From Ischnura elegans (lineage: Eukaryota; Arthropoda; Insecta; Odonata; Coenagrionidae): a DNA stretch of 64,000 nucleotides. The translations under genes and the position numbers were made by a program. Positions 24,801 to 38,239 of the stretch are shown here, one piece after another. Under the pieces are notes generated by a model. It saw only the letters and a program-made list of their open reading frames with translations. It did not search any database and was not told where the DNA came from. The first letter of the stretch is position 1, and the number at the start of each line of letters is the position of its first letter. The stretch spans positions 49,891,812-49,955,811 of the forward strand of contig NC_060259.1 of the NCBI RefSeq assembly GCF_921293095.1. The letters are read 5' to 3'.

Positions 24801-26430
24801 GTTACACAGGCAACCGTTTCCTTCCTCTGCTACAGTTGCTCAGATTTCTTCCACAAGTTCAGAGAACATAAATGGAAGCAGAATTTTTGCTTTGATGTCT
24901 AAGATATAAAGTGAAAGAGAGCACCGTAATGGTGATATTTGAGACTTATTTCCTTTAGGCTCACTGAATTACTGTTGACACCGAAAGACCAGTTTCAATA
25001 GGATAGCGCAGAGCTCGTCCCGAAACGAGCTATTGTATCGTGAATATCGCATAAATAGACAACCCCTTCCAAAGTAAACGATGCGAAACATTTCTTTGGC
25101 TCTGCCATATTCTCCTTTAGTTTCCACGCGGCCCTTATTATTTTACCGATAAAAATCACAGGAAAAAGCGGAGAAGGGCATTCAGACACTTAAAATACAG
25201 GATACATATTTTTTCTGAGGGAAAAAGAAGCGATTAAATGACTGTTTCGCCATTGGGGACTGAAATGTGTTTTATGCTTCTCATTATTCTCCCATACATG
25301 CCCTTTACAATGCAACCTATACACTTCAATCTTTATTTTATTCCACTGATCTTCTAAGTCTTACATATTGCTCTCCTATCTGGTCTATAGTGTGTATCGA
25401 AACTGGTCTTGTCATTACATAGTTATATAAGCATGTAGTAGAAATTTGCATTTTATTCAAAAGCAGATGATTGCATTTTATTCAACAGCGGATGATTTTC
25501 TCAATACGCCCACTAATACCATTCCCTCCACCTTGTTCATCCTAATCACATCACTTTTAAGGACGGTTATGGGAAAAATAAGCGAAAACTTAAGCACTTT
25601 TTCTCCATTTCTCATTTTCTCCAAAAATTATCTACATGGCTCCGGGGCATTAATAAAAAAAATGAACGTGTACTCGACGCCATCTAACACTCTCCTGTAG
25701 AACTTGACTTTCGTTTTTCGACGCTTTTCTCGATCAGATTTTAAGTTTCATTCCTCCACACCCGCTCTGTATCCCGTGCGGCTAATTTCCATGCTTTGAA
25801 GAACTAAAAGTTTCTCATTTCTTCTACCCCTCCTCTTTACTCAACTCCCTATATCCACACTTCCATTCCTTAGCATTTCCAGTTAATCATTTATAATGCT
25901 TTCCCTTTCAAATCTGCAATTCTACTAGGTTTTCCTCACTACGTTTCCTGTTATGCATTATTTATCCCTCCTAATAATATAGATGTGACTTGCTCGCCAA
26001 CGGGTTAGGCATTTAATTCGCCTATTCTAACTGCTACTTTAGAATGGGTGTTGACTCGGAACCTGAAACGTCGGCTGGCTTTGAATTTGGTCGGCCCGAG
26101 AAATTCTCACTCATACGTGCCTTGTGATTTATTTATTATTCTCAAATATGCCTGTGCATGTCATCAACTTCATGAATTGTTACTCGGCCATTGTAAAACG
26201 GTACTTCTCTTGTATCTTGGTATTCCTTGAAATTAAAAGAAATCTGATAAATTCTCCGTTAAGCCACGTGCATCAGTTTACAAGACAAGAGGCCGAGATG
26301 CGAGAAAAAGCAAGCTAGAAAATAGATTCGGAAAAAAAAGGCTCGTTCAGTCTGACCGAAAATCGTAATTAATTAAAATAATAGGGGATATGGAAGAGAA
26401 AGCAAAGTTACGACGAAAAATAAAATCTTC
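24801..26430. other. Gene-free stretch
   Basis: Only short frames. T/C-rich around 25.3-26.0 kb. Nothing recognised. Confidence 0.4.
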
Positions 26431-26559
26431 TCCATTCCATCAATCTCTCATAACTTCAAAATGAAAAAAGAAAAAGGTTGTAAAAAACGACAGTTGAAGC
26501 CCACTTTTCATAGATTGGTAACGTTGGGTTGGTTTATGCACTTGTTCAGAGGTAACCAA

Positions 26560-26830
26560 AAATTGGAGGAAGGAATCACTAAAACAAATATTGACAACAA
26601 CGAACCACGCACGGCAAATATACGCGCCGCCGACGAGTGCTGGAGAAGCGGTGAACCGCTGTGGATGATTTTGTGATGTTATCAACTTATCCGCGAAGGG
26701 GCTAAGGCCGTTAATTTTCCCAGCGAACATCTCCATAGTTAGGGGACAAATCAAAAAACGGGAAAATGCGGGTGCCTTTATTTTCCAAAATCCATCACAA
26801 TGAGCAGAAAATCAAAATGGTGAACGATCC
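26560..26830 (+). repeat. Unclassified repeat family, copy 1
   Basis: Shares with the copies at 27225, 33740 and 38240 an ordered set of words: AACCACGC, GATG/GACGTTATCAACTTAT, GCGAAGGGGCTAAGGCCGT, CGAAAAA.GGGAAA, and ATCACAAT near the end. No coding capacity and no clear termini. Confidence 0.6.
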
Positions 26831-27224
26831 CAATAGATAGATGTCTAATCGTTAGCTTAAGTCAAACAAAGCAAACAGCGAGACATTTCTGTCTGGAGCC
26901 ATTGGCCCCGTGCTGCCCTCTTCTGGAGAGTGTGAGAGAAAAAAAGATTCTTCCTAATCTGGTCTCGAACCAAGGCCCCTACAGGAGACAAAATTCTAGA
27001 CAGCAAATGGGGTCACTCAAACAGACCCGAAATAGAAATTCATTGAATGAATTCGATAGATGAAATATGATACTTTGAAAATAAATCCTCATATAGCAAT
27101 TCTCTCATGAGTTAAAAATAAAAAATGAGAGAGTTAACACCCATTTTTCTTGAGCTGGTGTCGTCTTTAGAGTATTGTTTATTTATTTTTTCGGATAGAA
27201 CCTTTCATCGAGGGAAGGGATCGC

Positions 27225-27480
27225 TCATAACTACGCACACAACAACAAACCTCGCAAGGCCCACGAACACGGCCAAGGAAAAGACTAAGGAAAAGACTAT
27301 CTCCGCATGAACTCGTGACGCCATCAAATCATCTGCGAAAGGGCTAATTCAATCGAATTTTGGCCGATTATATCTCGAGAAAAAGGCAAAGATCGAAAAA
27401 GGGAAAAACATGGGTATCTTCAATTCTCAATTTCTCCAACAATCGACACTGAAAAACAAATTGGTAAATGAGTCCATTGG
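27225..27480 (+). repeat. Unclassified repeat family, copy 2
   Basis: Matches copy 1 from AACAACAAACC through GTGACGCCATCAAATCATC, GCGAAAGGGCTAA and GATCGAAAAAGGGAAA to CAATCGACA. It lies only about 400 bp from copy 1 in the same orientation. Confidence 0.6.
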
Positions 27481-28309
27481 CTAGGGCACTTGATCAGATA
27501 AGTGGCTCCGGTTTGAGCACTAGTCGCTACGAATGGTATTTCCCCAAGCATTTTGGTACGTCCAGTGCACTTCCGAGTGACTCCTTCAAGCTTCGACGCG
27601 GATTAGTGTCAAAGTAATGAAATCTTCACGGGTTTTCATTCGGGTAAATGAGTTCAAGCCTTAAGAAAGCTTCATCAGCATCATTCGCCGAGATGACCAA
27701 CGTTATAGCACATCCCACAATTACCCATAGTCAAAGAAGAGTGACTGTAGGAAATTATTATATATATATGTTTAAAATGAGAAAGATACTTACAACGGTA
27801 AGAAGAATACAGAATCTCCGATCCGTGCTAATTTACTTACAGAGAAATGAGCCGTTGAAACAACATTTGAACGTCCGATGGCCATGTCAAAAAGGAAATA
27901 AGGTTGTCTATGCCACGAATATTCCGACAACAGGCGAGGATTGCTCACTAAAAAGGGAAACACCCGCTCCGGACTTTTACTGAAGGAGCTCTACACGGAA
28001 CAAAAATGTACTGGGGAAAAATCCCCCACAATGATGATGCCTGGGACATTTGAGAGCGAGCCTAACTGAGAATGCAGGCGAGGGCAACGAGCAGACTCCA
28101 CAAGTGCATGGACCAGAATCGATTCGAAAGACCAAGCGTTCCCTCCAGTGCGTAGACTCAGAGGCGCCGGTGTGGCGCCAATGGGTCCATGCCAAACATC
28201 GCGGTGGATACACGGAGCTCTGCACCACAGCAGCTACGCACGGGGATTCATGATCAGAATTCATACGTTTTGGTTACCTCCGACTGCCATATGACTGTCC
28301 TGAACCAGA
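27481..28309. other. Gene-free stretch with short frames
   Basis: A 111-codon frame (27648-27983) and antisense 95-codon frame (28264-27977) overlap. Neither has recognisable domains, and they look like chance frames. Confidence 0.4.
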
Positions 28310-28977
28310 ATAGGGTAGTTTCCTTCACCAAAGAAAACGAAAGGCATTGATTGCGATTCGTTACCCACCATTAGTGTATTCATAATACACAAATTATTTG
28401 GTTTTAGAAATACCGGAGTAGACGAATGGCAATGGTCAATTTTTATCCTCATTTGAAAAAGGCCAGATTGGCGCCCATGCGATGCCACTCCACGTGACGT
28501 AACAGGGACCTAGTTTCTATACGAGTAGATAGGAGTTTTACATCGTCCGAGATTACCAATGCAGGCATGAGGCACAGAGCTCAGGGAAACATGTCTTAAT
28601 AATCACTTATTAAAACTGGCTAAGATCGGAAAGTTTTCTTCATTTGATAAGGTACTAATAACCCTTATTTAAGCCAAATGCTACCAGCTACCAGGGTACT
28701 CTGCTACCTGCTAGCATCCTGCGTCGTATCAGCGCTCAGAGCCTCGCCCCAAGGTCACCTCCCTTACGGCAGCGGGAACCAGAACGACGTCACACGGAGT
28801 TTACCCGGCATTCATACTTAGCCGTCGCGTTTTCGCGCGCTTAAAAATTTTCACTTTTCATTTAATCGCGAAAAATATTTCATATTTCATTTAAAAATCT
28901 AAAAGCGTGAAATACGTACTCCAGGAGTAATAATCTTTCGATTTAGGCAATAAAAAAGTAATAGTAAACCACCCTAT
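28310..28977 (+). mobile_element. 667-bp MITE family, copy B (full length, 668 bp)
   Basis: Terminal inverted repeats ATAGGGTAGTTTCCT (left) and ATAGGGTGGTTTACT (right, reverse complement). The right end has the conserved CCAGGAGTAATAATCTTTCG block near 28921. TA lies just inside both flanks. The E-box/CRE is mutated at one base (CACGTGACGTAAC, 28491-28503). No transposase is encoded, so it must rely on an autonomous relative. Confidence 0.93.
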
Positions 28978-31900
28978 CAGATATTTCCCAAAATGCTTAC
29001 ACCAAGGATGGACTTTATTACAAAACAATCATTGAGTTTACCCAGGATTTGAACCCGGACCTCCCAATTGCCGATCAAGTATGCTCCCAGTATGGTAAGG
29101 TTTATGTTAGTTCCAGTTTTATTAATCTTCGTGTCTAAAAATCTTACAATATGATATTCAAGGCTTTTTCAAGTCTTCTGAATACTCAAGCTTTTTGAAT
29201 TATGTTCAGACCATTTATTATTTTTGATCGTTCCACGACTGTCTTTTTAGGCGTAAACTATACCTAAATACTCAAGTCGGCGATTACATTGCCCTTACGA
29301 GAAAGGCTCCCACTAAGTGTGAGCAAAAGCGAAATGACGTTTCTGTCGACAAGAAAATTTAGGCCGGCAGCTACCGCACTATTCCGGACATTTAACTGTA
29401 TGATAAACAGGGTTGATAGAGAGAAAAGCCCAATCGCACAGAGACAGCAAGGAATAAACAAGCCACCGTTACAGTGCCTCACGAAAACATGGTGGAATCA
29501 ATTCGCGAGTAACTTCCCCCTTTTTTACCACAGCAATGTGGGATATTATTATTTCGTAAAAATAATGGATAGCTTCGGAGAGAGCGTGCTTTTGTTCCAT
29601 GACTACCATATCGATCACGAAAAGAGAAGACGAGTCGCTAGGGCATGATATCGGCCCCAATATCATACATTTCCATGGGAAGGCTTAAGGAGCTTGGATC
29701 ACTTGCGTCAAACGCTCCATGGGTAGAAATACGTGAAAATCGCGCTTAATTTTTATTTTATCGCACTTTCAATAACAGTTAATCGCATTTTGTAGCGTCT
29801 ATTTTTTATTTTCATAATGAGGTAGATGACGATAAAATGTAGTGAAACACAGTTATATGACAACATACAGAATATTTTAAATAATTATGTGATAGAACAA
29901 TAATAAATTAAGGAATAAGACATATAGTGGTGGAGGTGCAGCTTGCGCGCGCTTATTTGTAGTTCGCGGCCACGTAGAGTCCCAGCCAATTAGCAGCTGG
30001 CCATCGCTCACATGCTTTAAGCGGTGAGTGTCGGCGGGGCATTTAAACTGCGCTCGGCACAAAAGGTACGAATTTTGCCGTCGAAAAGGCAAATTTGCGT
30101 AAAAATATCATAAAAGTCCAGTCATCGCATCTATGTCGCATTTATTTGCGCACATCGCATCTATATATCGCATTTGCGATTTTCACGCATCTCTATCCAT
30201 GAGTCGCGCTGCATAAGCGCACCCCGAAAAAACGATATCAAAGTCATACCATGCATGGGATCTTCGGGTGAAAATGAAAACACTGTGACGTCAGTGGCGC
30301 GGGTTGGTGTTAAGATCAACTGCCACATTGGTTAAGTGGATAGAGGGTCGCGTCTATTGACGAGTATGACCCAATAAATGTAGTCGCACGCAATGCTTCA
30401 ACGAGCTCCGACCAAAGCCAAGCATTCTCGAAGCTCATCCTAACGAATTTACAGGTAAGAGTATGCTATTAAAATCTGAATATTCTCCATGTTGTGAATA
30501 TATTTCGTATAGTATAAAAGCAATCACTGCACTGGTACAAAGATCATCTAACGGTGCAAACATCAATATATTGATGATACACACACGATGTCTCTTCCTT
30601 GCGCTCACTTAAAAGAATAAACGCAATGTTTACATTTTCAACCGGGGATCCCATAGATGATATGGTTTTGATATAATTGTTTCAGGTTGCGCTTATGCCG
30701 CCGCAGGAGGAACTAGGCGAAAAAATACAGTGGCACCACTCCCTTTCGGACATTAACAGTCAAGAAAAATGTATCTTTAATCTAGAGGTTACTTAATCGT
30801 TTTATAATGATTTTACCAAGCAAGTTTTCTTTAAAAGGAATCAAAGGCAGGCGAAAGAAATAATTTCTCGTCAAAAATCAAACTTGAATAACCTATTTCA
30901 AATTGATCAGATATCATCGTTATGCTCTACATTGGGAGAGTAACTGCCAGAAAGTGTGACAGTAGAAAATGAAGTCCTGAAGCCATTGTTCTATGTTAGG
31001 CTTATAAAAGCCATGAAGACCGAATACCGTGGTAAGAAGGGAAATGAGACCGTTGCGTTTAATAAAGGTCCACTGCCATCAAGACCCTCGCCAGGGTCAG
31101 GCGGCAGAAGGCACTTTTTACCGCACAGAGTGGTACGAAAAGTAAGCGGCTGAGGTAGCCGAAGGATTCCTGGGACATCCTCATCCATGTTCTCCGTGAA
31201 TGCGGTTAATCTGTGCAAGTGAGACCATTTTCACTTTCCTACTTCCTATAGCTATCCTATGCTCATGATGTCCGTTTAAGAAAAATTTTCAAAATGGTTC
31301 CCTAAGTGGGAGTGTCGGAGCACAAAAGGTTAGATCCTTAGGCAAAAGAATATCCTTAAGCTGGGTAATTCAAAACTGTCCCTTTATTAACGGCGAGTGA
31401 TGTAAGTGACAGGTGTCTCTAACCAGAGGTTTTACCGTTATACTTCTGACGGACTTTGATCAAATATGAAATGGCCTGATATACGTAATATATATTCCTA
31501 TTTAGTGAAAAAAACCGCAGACTATCCAGCGGCGAATCTCCAAGGTGTCACCTGCAAGTGCACACAGCATGCGAATATTCCAAAGGGTAAAAAAAATCAT
31601 TTGGCTTGACCGGGAATCAAACCCGAACCTCCAGAGTTCATGATTCCCGATTGAAAACAAATTTCCCAATTTGAAAGTACAATTTCCCATTTCAAAGAAA
31701 AAGAATTCCAGAATCATCAAGGGAATTCCCGATCAGTAAATGTCACAGTCAAAGGATTTTGTACCTTGCAATATTTCTCAAATTTCATTTCTCATAAAAA
31801 TGTACATTTTTGGGGAGGAATATTTAACTTTTCGGATTTTAAATAGTGCTCCCTAAATGATCAGAGAAGAGTTGAAAATGTAGTTGGCGATCGCTTGCAT

Positions 31901-33739
31901 GTAGGAAAGCAGCGAAATCATACTTTGGAGTGCAGAAGAGCCGAATTTCTTATCATTGGAGGATAAGTAACTGATGAAGACAGAGAGGCAATGAGTGATA
32001 TGCCGACTGAAACATGCCCTAGAGCCAGACTTGGGTAGTAACTTTTTTCGGGACGTATAGCAAAAATCTCAGAGATTCTTAGAGACTCCTAAGATTCTTG
32101 CAAGCCTTGAATATGGGTTGGGCACCTATCGGTAACCAGCCGAACCTACTCCAAGCGTATTTCATGAAGACCGGTTGAGAAACAAAATTAGCGCTAAATT
32201 AACCGTTCAGAGAGCTTAGCGTAAGATTACCTTTCCCTCTCGCTATAGGAAAACACCATCAAAGCAAAAGTTGACAAATTTTTTGATTGATTGTCAATTA
32301 CCCCGAAATTTAAATGATTAGCTTCATCCTAGTCCTTTTGTGATACTATAAGCTAATCCTTCTACAATAAGGTAAATCGATGAGAAAATTAGCGTAATAC
32401 TTGATCAATTTTTAATTAGCGCGAAATTTCTTGAGTAAGCAGTGTCGCAGTCATTTGTTTCAGCGCCTTCCTTCCGTTTCTTGTTAACTCACGTCGTGAA
32501 TCATGGAAGCATTTCAAGAAGAAAAACAAAATTCATGTATATTTTAAAAATAAACGCCAGAAAAGGTAAATAAAACAGCTAAGGAAGACACAATCTAAAC
32601 TGTAATACCCTGTGTACGGCATTGTGCTTTGAATTCCCAAAAAGGTATAGATGGCGTTCAGTGCGCATAATTTTTTACGAACGCCCTAGAGCTGTGAGAA
32701 ATTTTTTTTTCAGGCATGTGATTAAACTTTTCCGTAAATGTTTCTACAAACCGGCTTAAAGCCTAGTAGCGTTGGGGAGTGCCTACTAGTCCATTGACAC
32801 CTAGTTTCTAGTTTTGTCAGTAAACCCTACTATTTACCCCCTCCACCTTCCACCTTTTTATCAAAATTATGTCTTCCTTTCAGCGATTACGATCAGCTAA
32901 AGCATTGACAGGCTTTAAAAACATTTCAATAAGGAAATATGTTTTAAAATTTCATGAAACATTACAGATAGCAGATAAGAATTGAAAAACATGGTGAATT
33001 AGTACCGCCAGGCAAAAGATACTTCATAGCAAGGAACCGCGGTCAAAGAAATCCTACGCCACTTTCTTATATACATGACAATTAATATTTGGCCAATATT
33101 TATCAATGTATTTTCACTCCATTGACAGCAAAAACATAAAAACTTTCAACAAGAGATTAAAGCTCTATTAACCAGTTAAGGTATGAAAAAGAAGAAATGC
33201 GTCGTTCCTAATATCGTTTTGCGATCTATATCCTCCTCTCTATTTCTAAAATTTCTACTTCTGTCACTTCGTTCTATTTTTCGTGCTTGAGAAAATTTTG
33301 ACGTATAACTGAGTCCACTGCAGATGTCATATTCTGAAGGTGAACTCCAAGGTCACAAAAAAGCAGCGCATCGAATACTTTTGTTAAGTGTCTATAATTC
33401 CAGGGTTAAATAATAATATGAATGTGACTTGATTTTTAGGTCTCAAAGGTCACTACATAGCCCAATCACAAAAAATATCGACATCCTTGAGTAATAATGA
33501 AATATGCTGATGGGGTCTTTCACTCACTATCAGAACAGAAATAGCTATCCATAGAAAGAATTCGGTGTATGGAAAAATAAGGTAAGTTACGACACAAAAA
33601 GCCTTCCCCCTCAATCCATTTAAGTGTAAGTTTACAATAAGAAGTAGCGAAATGTGCCGCCCGCTTTTCACGTCATTACAGTTCTAGGTCATTAACTCAT
33701 CCAGGGAGAAATTTTCATGGATGTTGAGAATCGCTCACA
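28978..33739. other. Gene-free, repeat-bearing stretch
   Basis: Contains tRNA-like scraps on the minus strand (near 29035-29100 and 31605-31640) and a possible SINE A-box region near 30330. The TCGCAT-rich cluster at 30122-30190 is listed separately. No gene seen. Confidence 0.4.
29735..30190. repeat. TCGCAT/ATCGCA word cluster
   Basis: The word ATCGCA or TCGCAT occurs at least seven times, most densely at 30122-30190, where TCGCATCTAT and TCGCATTT alternate. It resembles the sub-terminal repeats of a DNA transposon, but no terminal repeat or target duplication could be fixed. Confidence 0.4.
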
Positions 33740-34000
33740 AACGACAATAAACCACGCTAGGAACTTGCACTTGCCCGAGGATTAGCTAATAAGCGATGAG
33801 TCGCTCGGTATTTCGGCATAAAGAGCATAGTAGGTTAAGGAAAGTAATCAAGTTATCAGCAAAAGGGTTAAGGCCGTCGAGTTTTAGCCGCAAATGGCTC
33901 AAAAAGTAAGAGATAGATCGAAAAACGGAAATATACGGGAATCTTATTTTTTAAACTGTATCACAATCGACAGCAAAAAATAAATTTGGGAACAAGCCCA
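33740..34000 (+). repeat. Unclassified repeat family, copy 3
   Basis: Shared words are AATAAACCACGC, CAAAAGGGTTAAGGCCGTCGA, ATAGATCGAAAAACGGAAAT and ATCACAATCGACA. More diverged in the middle than the other copies. Confidence 0.6.
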
Positions 34001-34239
34001 ATATTATATACTGTTCTCGAGGTATACTGTTCTATAGATATTCTATACCAAAATATATTCGCCCGTATTATTTACCAATCTGGTAATAGGAATGCAACTG
34101 CAGCACACAAGGTAAATAAATTTTAGACGCTAACTTAAAGGCGCTTCTTTTCACCTTTATTTCGTCTTCCTTCAAACCAAAATTCCTACTTCGATTGATG
34201 TTTTCTGACCTTGAAGAATATGCCTGCAACCTAATCAGC

Positions 34240-35000
34240 GTTGAAAGCAAGATCATGCTGCTACAGGAGATTTAAAGGAGTAAAAAGGCTAATATTAAGG
34301 GAAGTCTCACCCATACGCTCAAAATTGAATGAATGGCAATGGTCATGTGCAGACGGATTCCAATTTTCGCCAAATAGACCCAAAAATTTTAGCCTAGGTT
34401 ATCCACCTATCAACCGAAATCACACGCAGAATTGGACACATTTAATACCTAGGACGCCGAATAACCAACGATGAACGCAGCATGAAAGAAATAGTAGAAT
34501 AGCTCAGGCTAAGAGGGCTTTCTACAGAAATAAGAATCTTCTTACAGCTGAGAATACAAGCATAGAATTAAGGAAACAATTCATCAAATGCTACACATGG
34601 AGCATGTTTCTCCATGGGAGCGGATCTTTGACGTTGACAGCTGCAGATAAGTCAAGAGCGGAAGCATTCGAAATGTGGTGCTACCGAAGAATGATAAAGG
34701 TAAAATGGATCGACCGAGTATGTAATGTGGAAGTTCTATGAAGAGTGGTTGAAAAGAGAATTTTTCCAAAAACCCTAAGGATAACTTAGTAAGCCACATT
34801 ATGAGGGATGATGAAAAAAATCGTAGAAGGGCAAGTGGAATGGAAGATAAGCAAGGGACGGCCCCGAATGAATTACATATGACAGGTTATAAAGGATGTA
34901 AAAGAGAATAAATATGCCACTGTGAAAAGGCTAGCGGACAGGAGAGCAGAATGAAGAGCTGGGTCAAACCAATTGTAGGATGGTTGACTTAAGATGATGA
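34240..35000 (+). pseudogene. LINE 3' end (post-RT region and tail)
   Basis: Plus-strand frames give YLGRRITNDERSMKEI near 34450, IELRKQFIKCY near 34565, AADKSRAEAFEMWCYRRM near 34640, then KGRPRMNYI near 34855 and KRLADRRAE near 34930. It closes with a short (GATGAT)-type tail at about 34990-35008. This is the typical C-terminus and 3' end of an RTE/CR1-like arthropod LINE. Internal stops show it is inactive. It is probably the same or a close family to the fragment at 23.9 kb, but retains a different part. Confidence 0.85.
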
Positions 35001-35747
35001 TGATGAGATACAAAATTTTCATCCTAGTTTGACCATCTCTCTACCGAGATCACTCGTAGAATTTAACACAATGAACACAAAGACTTCTCTAAGATGGATT
35101 AAAAGCAACATAGGAACTCAATGATATTCACGTGTTCAGCAAATATTGTTATATTTCAGGACACATCAATTTTCCTCCCTTCCAACATTTTACTCACGCT
35201 ACGCGTTTCATCACCAATGTAAATTGCAATTTCATCATTGAGAATAAATTCCACTACACCTTGCCCGAAGCAATACGTCAGACACGGAAAAAATGGAACG
35301 GAATGACACTTTATCAAGACAGCAAAGAGACAAGTTACCAAGATAGAAAACAAGATAATAGGATGGAATCATAACTAATCCACTTTGAAACCAATATTAC
35401 AACATAAATGAAAGCTCTACGGCGTTATAAAAGACTCCCCTTAAACACATGCAGAACAATTCTGCAGATCGACGAAATAATTGCAGGAAAATAGCATTTA
35501 CCTCAAAAACTTAATTTTCATTTTATCTAATAACCCGTCATAAAAAATACCGGTTATTGTAGCCACAGAAGTTCACAAGCAAACAGCATCAGGGCAAAGC
35601 TGTTTGGCAAGTAAACAAATGTATTATAAAATAAGTTTTTCTTAAGATGCTTGGCCGATTTTCTTTGCGACCTATCTTATGGAAACATGAAAGTCAAAAA
35701 AGCAAAAAAATGATACAGAAATACGTAGGAGTCAGTTTTTAGAATGC
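35001..35747. other. Gene-free stretch
   Basis: Two overlapping frames (35132-35374 plus, 35353-35156 minus) without domains. Nothing else seen. Confidence 0.4.
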
Positions 35748-35952
35748 TTTACTCGTAATGATGAATATTAGAACACACATGACAGAAGAATTGTCTGCCC
35801 TGACGACCATAATGTTAACTTCAGACTCACCGACAACCAAATGTTGACTCGAAGAATAAAAACGATGAGCCAAAAATGTCGAGTAGTGACTTTTCTGAGC
35901 GCCAAACACAAATGAATTACAATGTAATAAAAAGCTTCGTAGTGGTTCACAG
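35748..35952. repeat. Dispersed repeat, copy 1 of 2
   Basis: About 205 bp (from CTCGTAATGATGAATATTAG to AAAAGCTTCGTAGTGGTTCA) recur at 47017-47222 with about 5-7 percent differences by eye and in the same orientation. Flanks differ. No terminal inverted repeats are visible. Confidence 0.9.
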
Positions 35953-36659
35953 GCAAGTGGGCTCTTTCCAAGAAAGCATTTCACGCAATAAAAACACGAA
36001 TGAATATAACTTTTTTGTGCATCAAAAAATTTTCTAGATGCCTTATCGTCGGCAGAACAACATTCGCTCCTACGGTAATACCGTAGCAACAGGCTGTTTT
36101 TCGCCATCAAGCTTTTTGATATAACTTCGTAGTAACTATGTGCTCAGGAAGAGAAAAAAAACGGACTAGCAATGTTTCAAAACAAACAGAACAACTTCTC
36201 TGAACGTCACACAAACAGAAATTATACAGGAAAGGCGATATTCAACCAATATATACATCACTCATTCAACGATTCAACACTACGATTAGTTTGGATTGGT
36301 GAGGGTAGAGCTCCCCACCCTCAAACGAGTAAATTTGCATACACTCCGGGGAAGGACACCATATCCCTGGATCACCTCATACTTCGAGAACTTCTTTTGA
36401 GGGTGTTCGAAAGATTCGCCAAGGGTTTGACCCCAGGAGCATTGATCAGCATACCAACCCTCATCCCGCTGGTCTGCCACACTCCCGACGTTCCCAGATA
36501 TACGACATGATTTACGACAAAAAGACGTGAGCAATCGTGCACAGCGTAATTGCTGTCAACCCAACAACATGAAACGCAGTAGTGGCTCATAAAAACGAAG
36601 GAGTCAAAGCAATCGAGTTTCCTAAAAAAATACAAGAGTGAAGCAGAAATGTCGTGTTT

Positions 36660-37010
36660 TCCGAAAGTAAATACCTCGGGCAGGTCCCCTGTCGGTATCA
36701 CACGAGGATAGCCTTCCGTCAGGAGTGCGGACGATGACTGATCTTGGCCACCATCGCCACTCACGTTTGGCAATTGTCCCGCGCGCCCAGCTACATTTAG
36801 GAGGACGGAAATGGAACGGCCGCGGGCCGCGTCCAACGGCCACAACAGCTGCGGAGACGCGCTCTTTCGCGAACGGCCTCACCGCCGACTCGACTCGGGG
36901 AGTTGACGTCGGGCGGATTCGTTCATTGGCCGAACACGTTCCCTACACGTCTCGTTCACCAAAATTGACAGGTTCAAGGATTCGTTCATTTCCCAGGTGC
37001 TACACCTTCA
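36660..37010. promoter_or_regulatory. CpG-rich island, possible promoter
   Basis: The GC content and CpG density rise sharply against the AT-rich background (GCGCGC, GGCCGCGGGCCGCG, CGCGCTCTTTCGCGAACGG and GACTCGACTCGGGG all within 200 bp). Open frames run through it on both strands (36725-37066 plus, 36845-36372 minus). This is expected for GC-rich DNA and is not evidence of coding. It may mark the 5' end of a gene whose exons I could not identify, or a GC-rich transposon piece. Confidence 0.4.
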
Positions 37011-37066
37011 ATTTCGCGGTGAACACGGAATTTCCGCCTCTTTTCACACTTTTACTCGAAAAATGA

Positions 37067-38239
37067 TAGAAAAGAGTTGCTAAATGATTCCCGAATACGA
37101 ATTCCCTGACTTATACCTGGCAAAAGTCTTAATTCCCCGACTTACTCTCTCCTTTATATAACTGCATAACATTTTCCCTTGTTTCGGCCAATCACGGCCT
37201 ACTTCACCTATAATTCTAGTTTTCCCGGGAAATCATGTCGTAGTTCTTGCGGATTACTCAGAGCAGCTTGCATTGTGTTCCAAATTTTTGAGAGAGAAAT
37301 ACTGCGAATGTGAGAGCGAAGAAGAGGAATTTACTACCAGAATTTGTTGAAGGTATGAAAACATAATAAACATTTGGCGAAAAAGTGCAACAATAACAAA
37401 ACAATGCGATATTTTCAGAATGTTTATTTGCCCAAAATTACGATCAAAATGGTTTAATGCAAAATTATTGTATTTTAAAACGAAAATTTACCTTTTTACC
37501 TTCCCATGTCAAAGATGCAATTCCTCAGCCAGCCGACAGCGTGGTGGCTCTTTCGATTCGCGCGTCATAATATAAATTTTCCCTTATGCCGTGGACGAGA
37601 TTCCCCTACTGAAAGAAACACTTGCAATTTCCCACGATTATCAAATTTATTCCGATCTAGGTTTCGATAAAACTTCATCCTCTTCAAGATACGGAATGGT
37701 GCGTTCTTCATTCAATTTATGCATTTTAATTTCAGAGAGGGAGAGTAAGGAGGAGGAAAAGGAACAATCTGAAGATGAAAGTGAAGGGAATAGAGAGGAA
37801 AGTAAAAGAGGGGATGATGATTCCTGGAAAAACCTAAAATGCTAGAAATTTTAGTTACTTAAATTGCGGTAAAAAAGTATAAATTGAATGCACTACACAC
37901 CATTTTGTACCTTGAAGATGATGTAACATCGCAACCTAGGTCGGAATAAATTTTATAGCGGTGGAAAATTGAAAGTGCTTCTTTCAATACGAAAAAATTA
38001 CACTATCACGCTCGGATATACAGATATTCCCTGAAGTTCCCCTCGTTTCCCGTTTCCATGAACACCAAAAACCTTATAGAAGCCTCAACTCCCTGAAAAC
38101 AATCCTCCTTGGAATTTGTTACCCATTTTATAAAAAAACTGAGGCTCTCAGTTATTAATGAGATTTTTTTCGAACTACATTCTACGAAACTTTTATCCAT
38201 TTTTTCGCTCTACCATCTCTCGTTCCACGAAAATACTCG
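37067..38239. other. Gene-free stretch with a Glu/Ser-rich frame
   Basis: A plus-strand frame at 37591-37845 ends in an acidic Glu/Ser-rich run (ESKEEEKEQSEDESEG). This comes from a purine-rich GAG/GAA tract and is probably low-complexity DNA. Confidence 0.35.

Noticed and set aside
36372-36845. 157-codon minus-strand gene
   Set aside because: It overlaps other open frames on both strands in GC-rich DNA, has no domain and no start or splice context.
37591-37845. Acidic protein gene
   Set aside because: No ATG start in that frame, and the Glu/Ser-rich end is the translation of a purine-rich tract.
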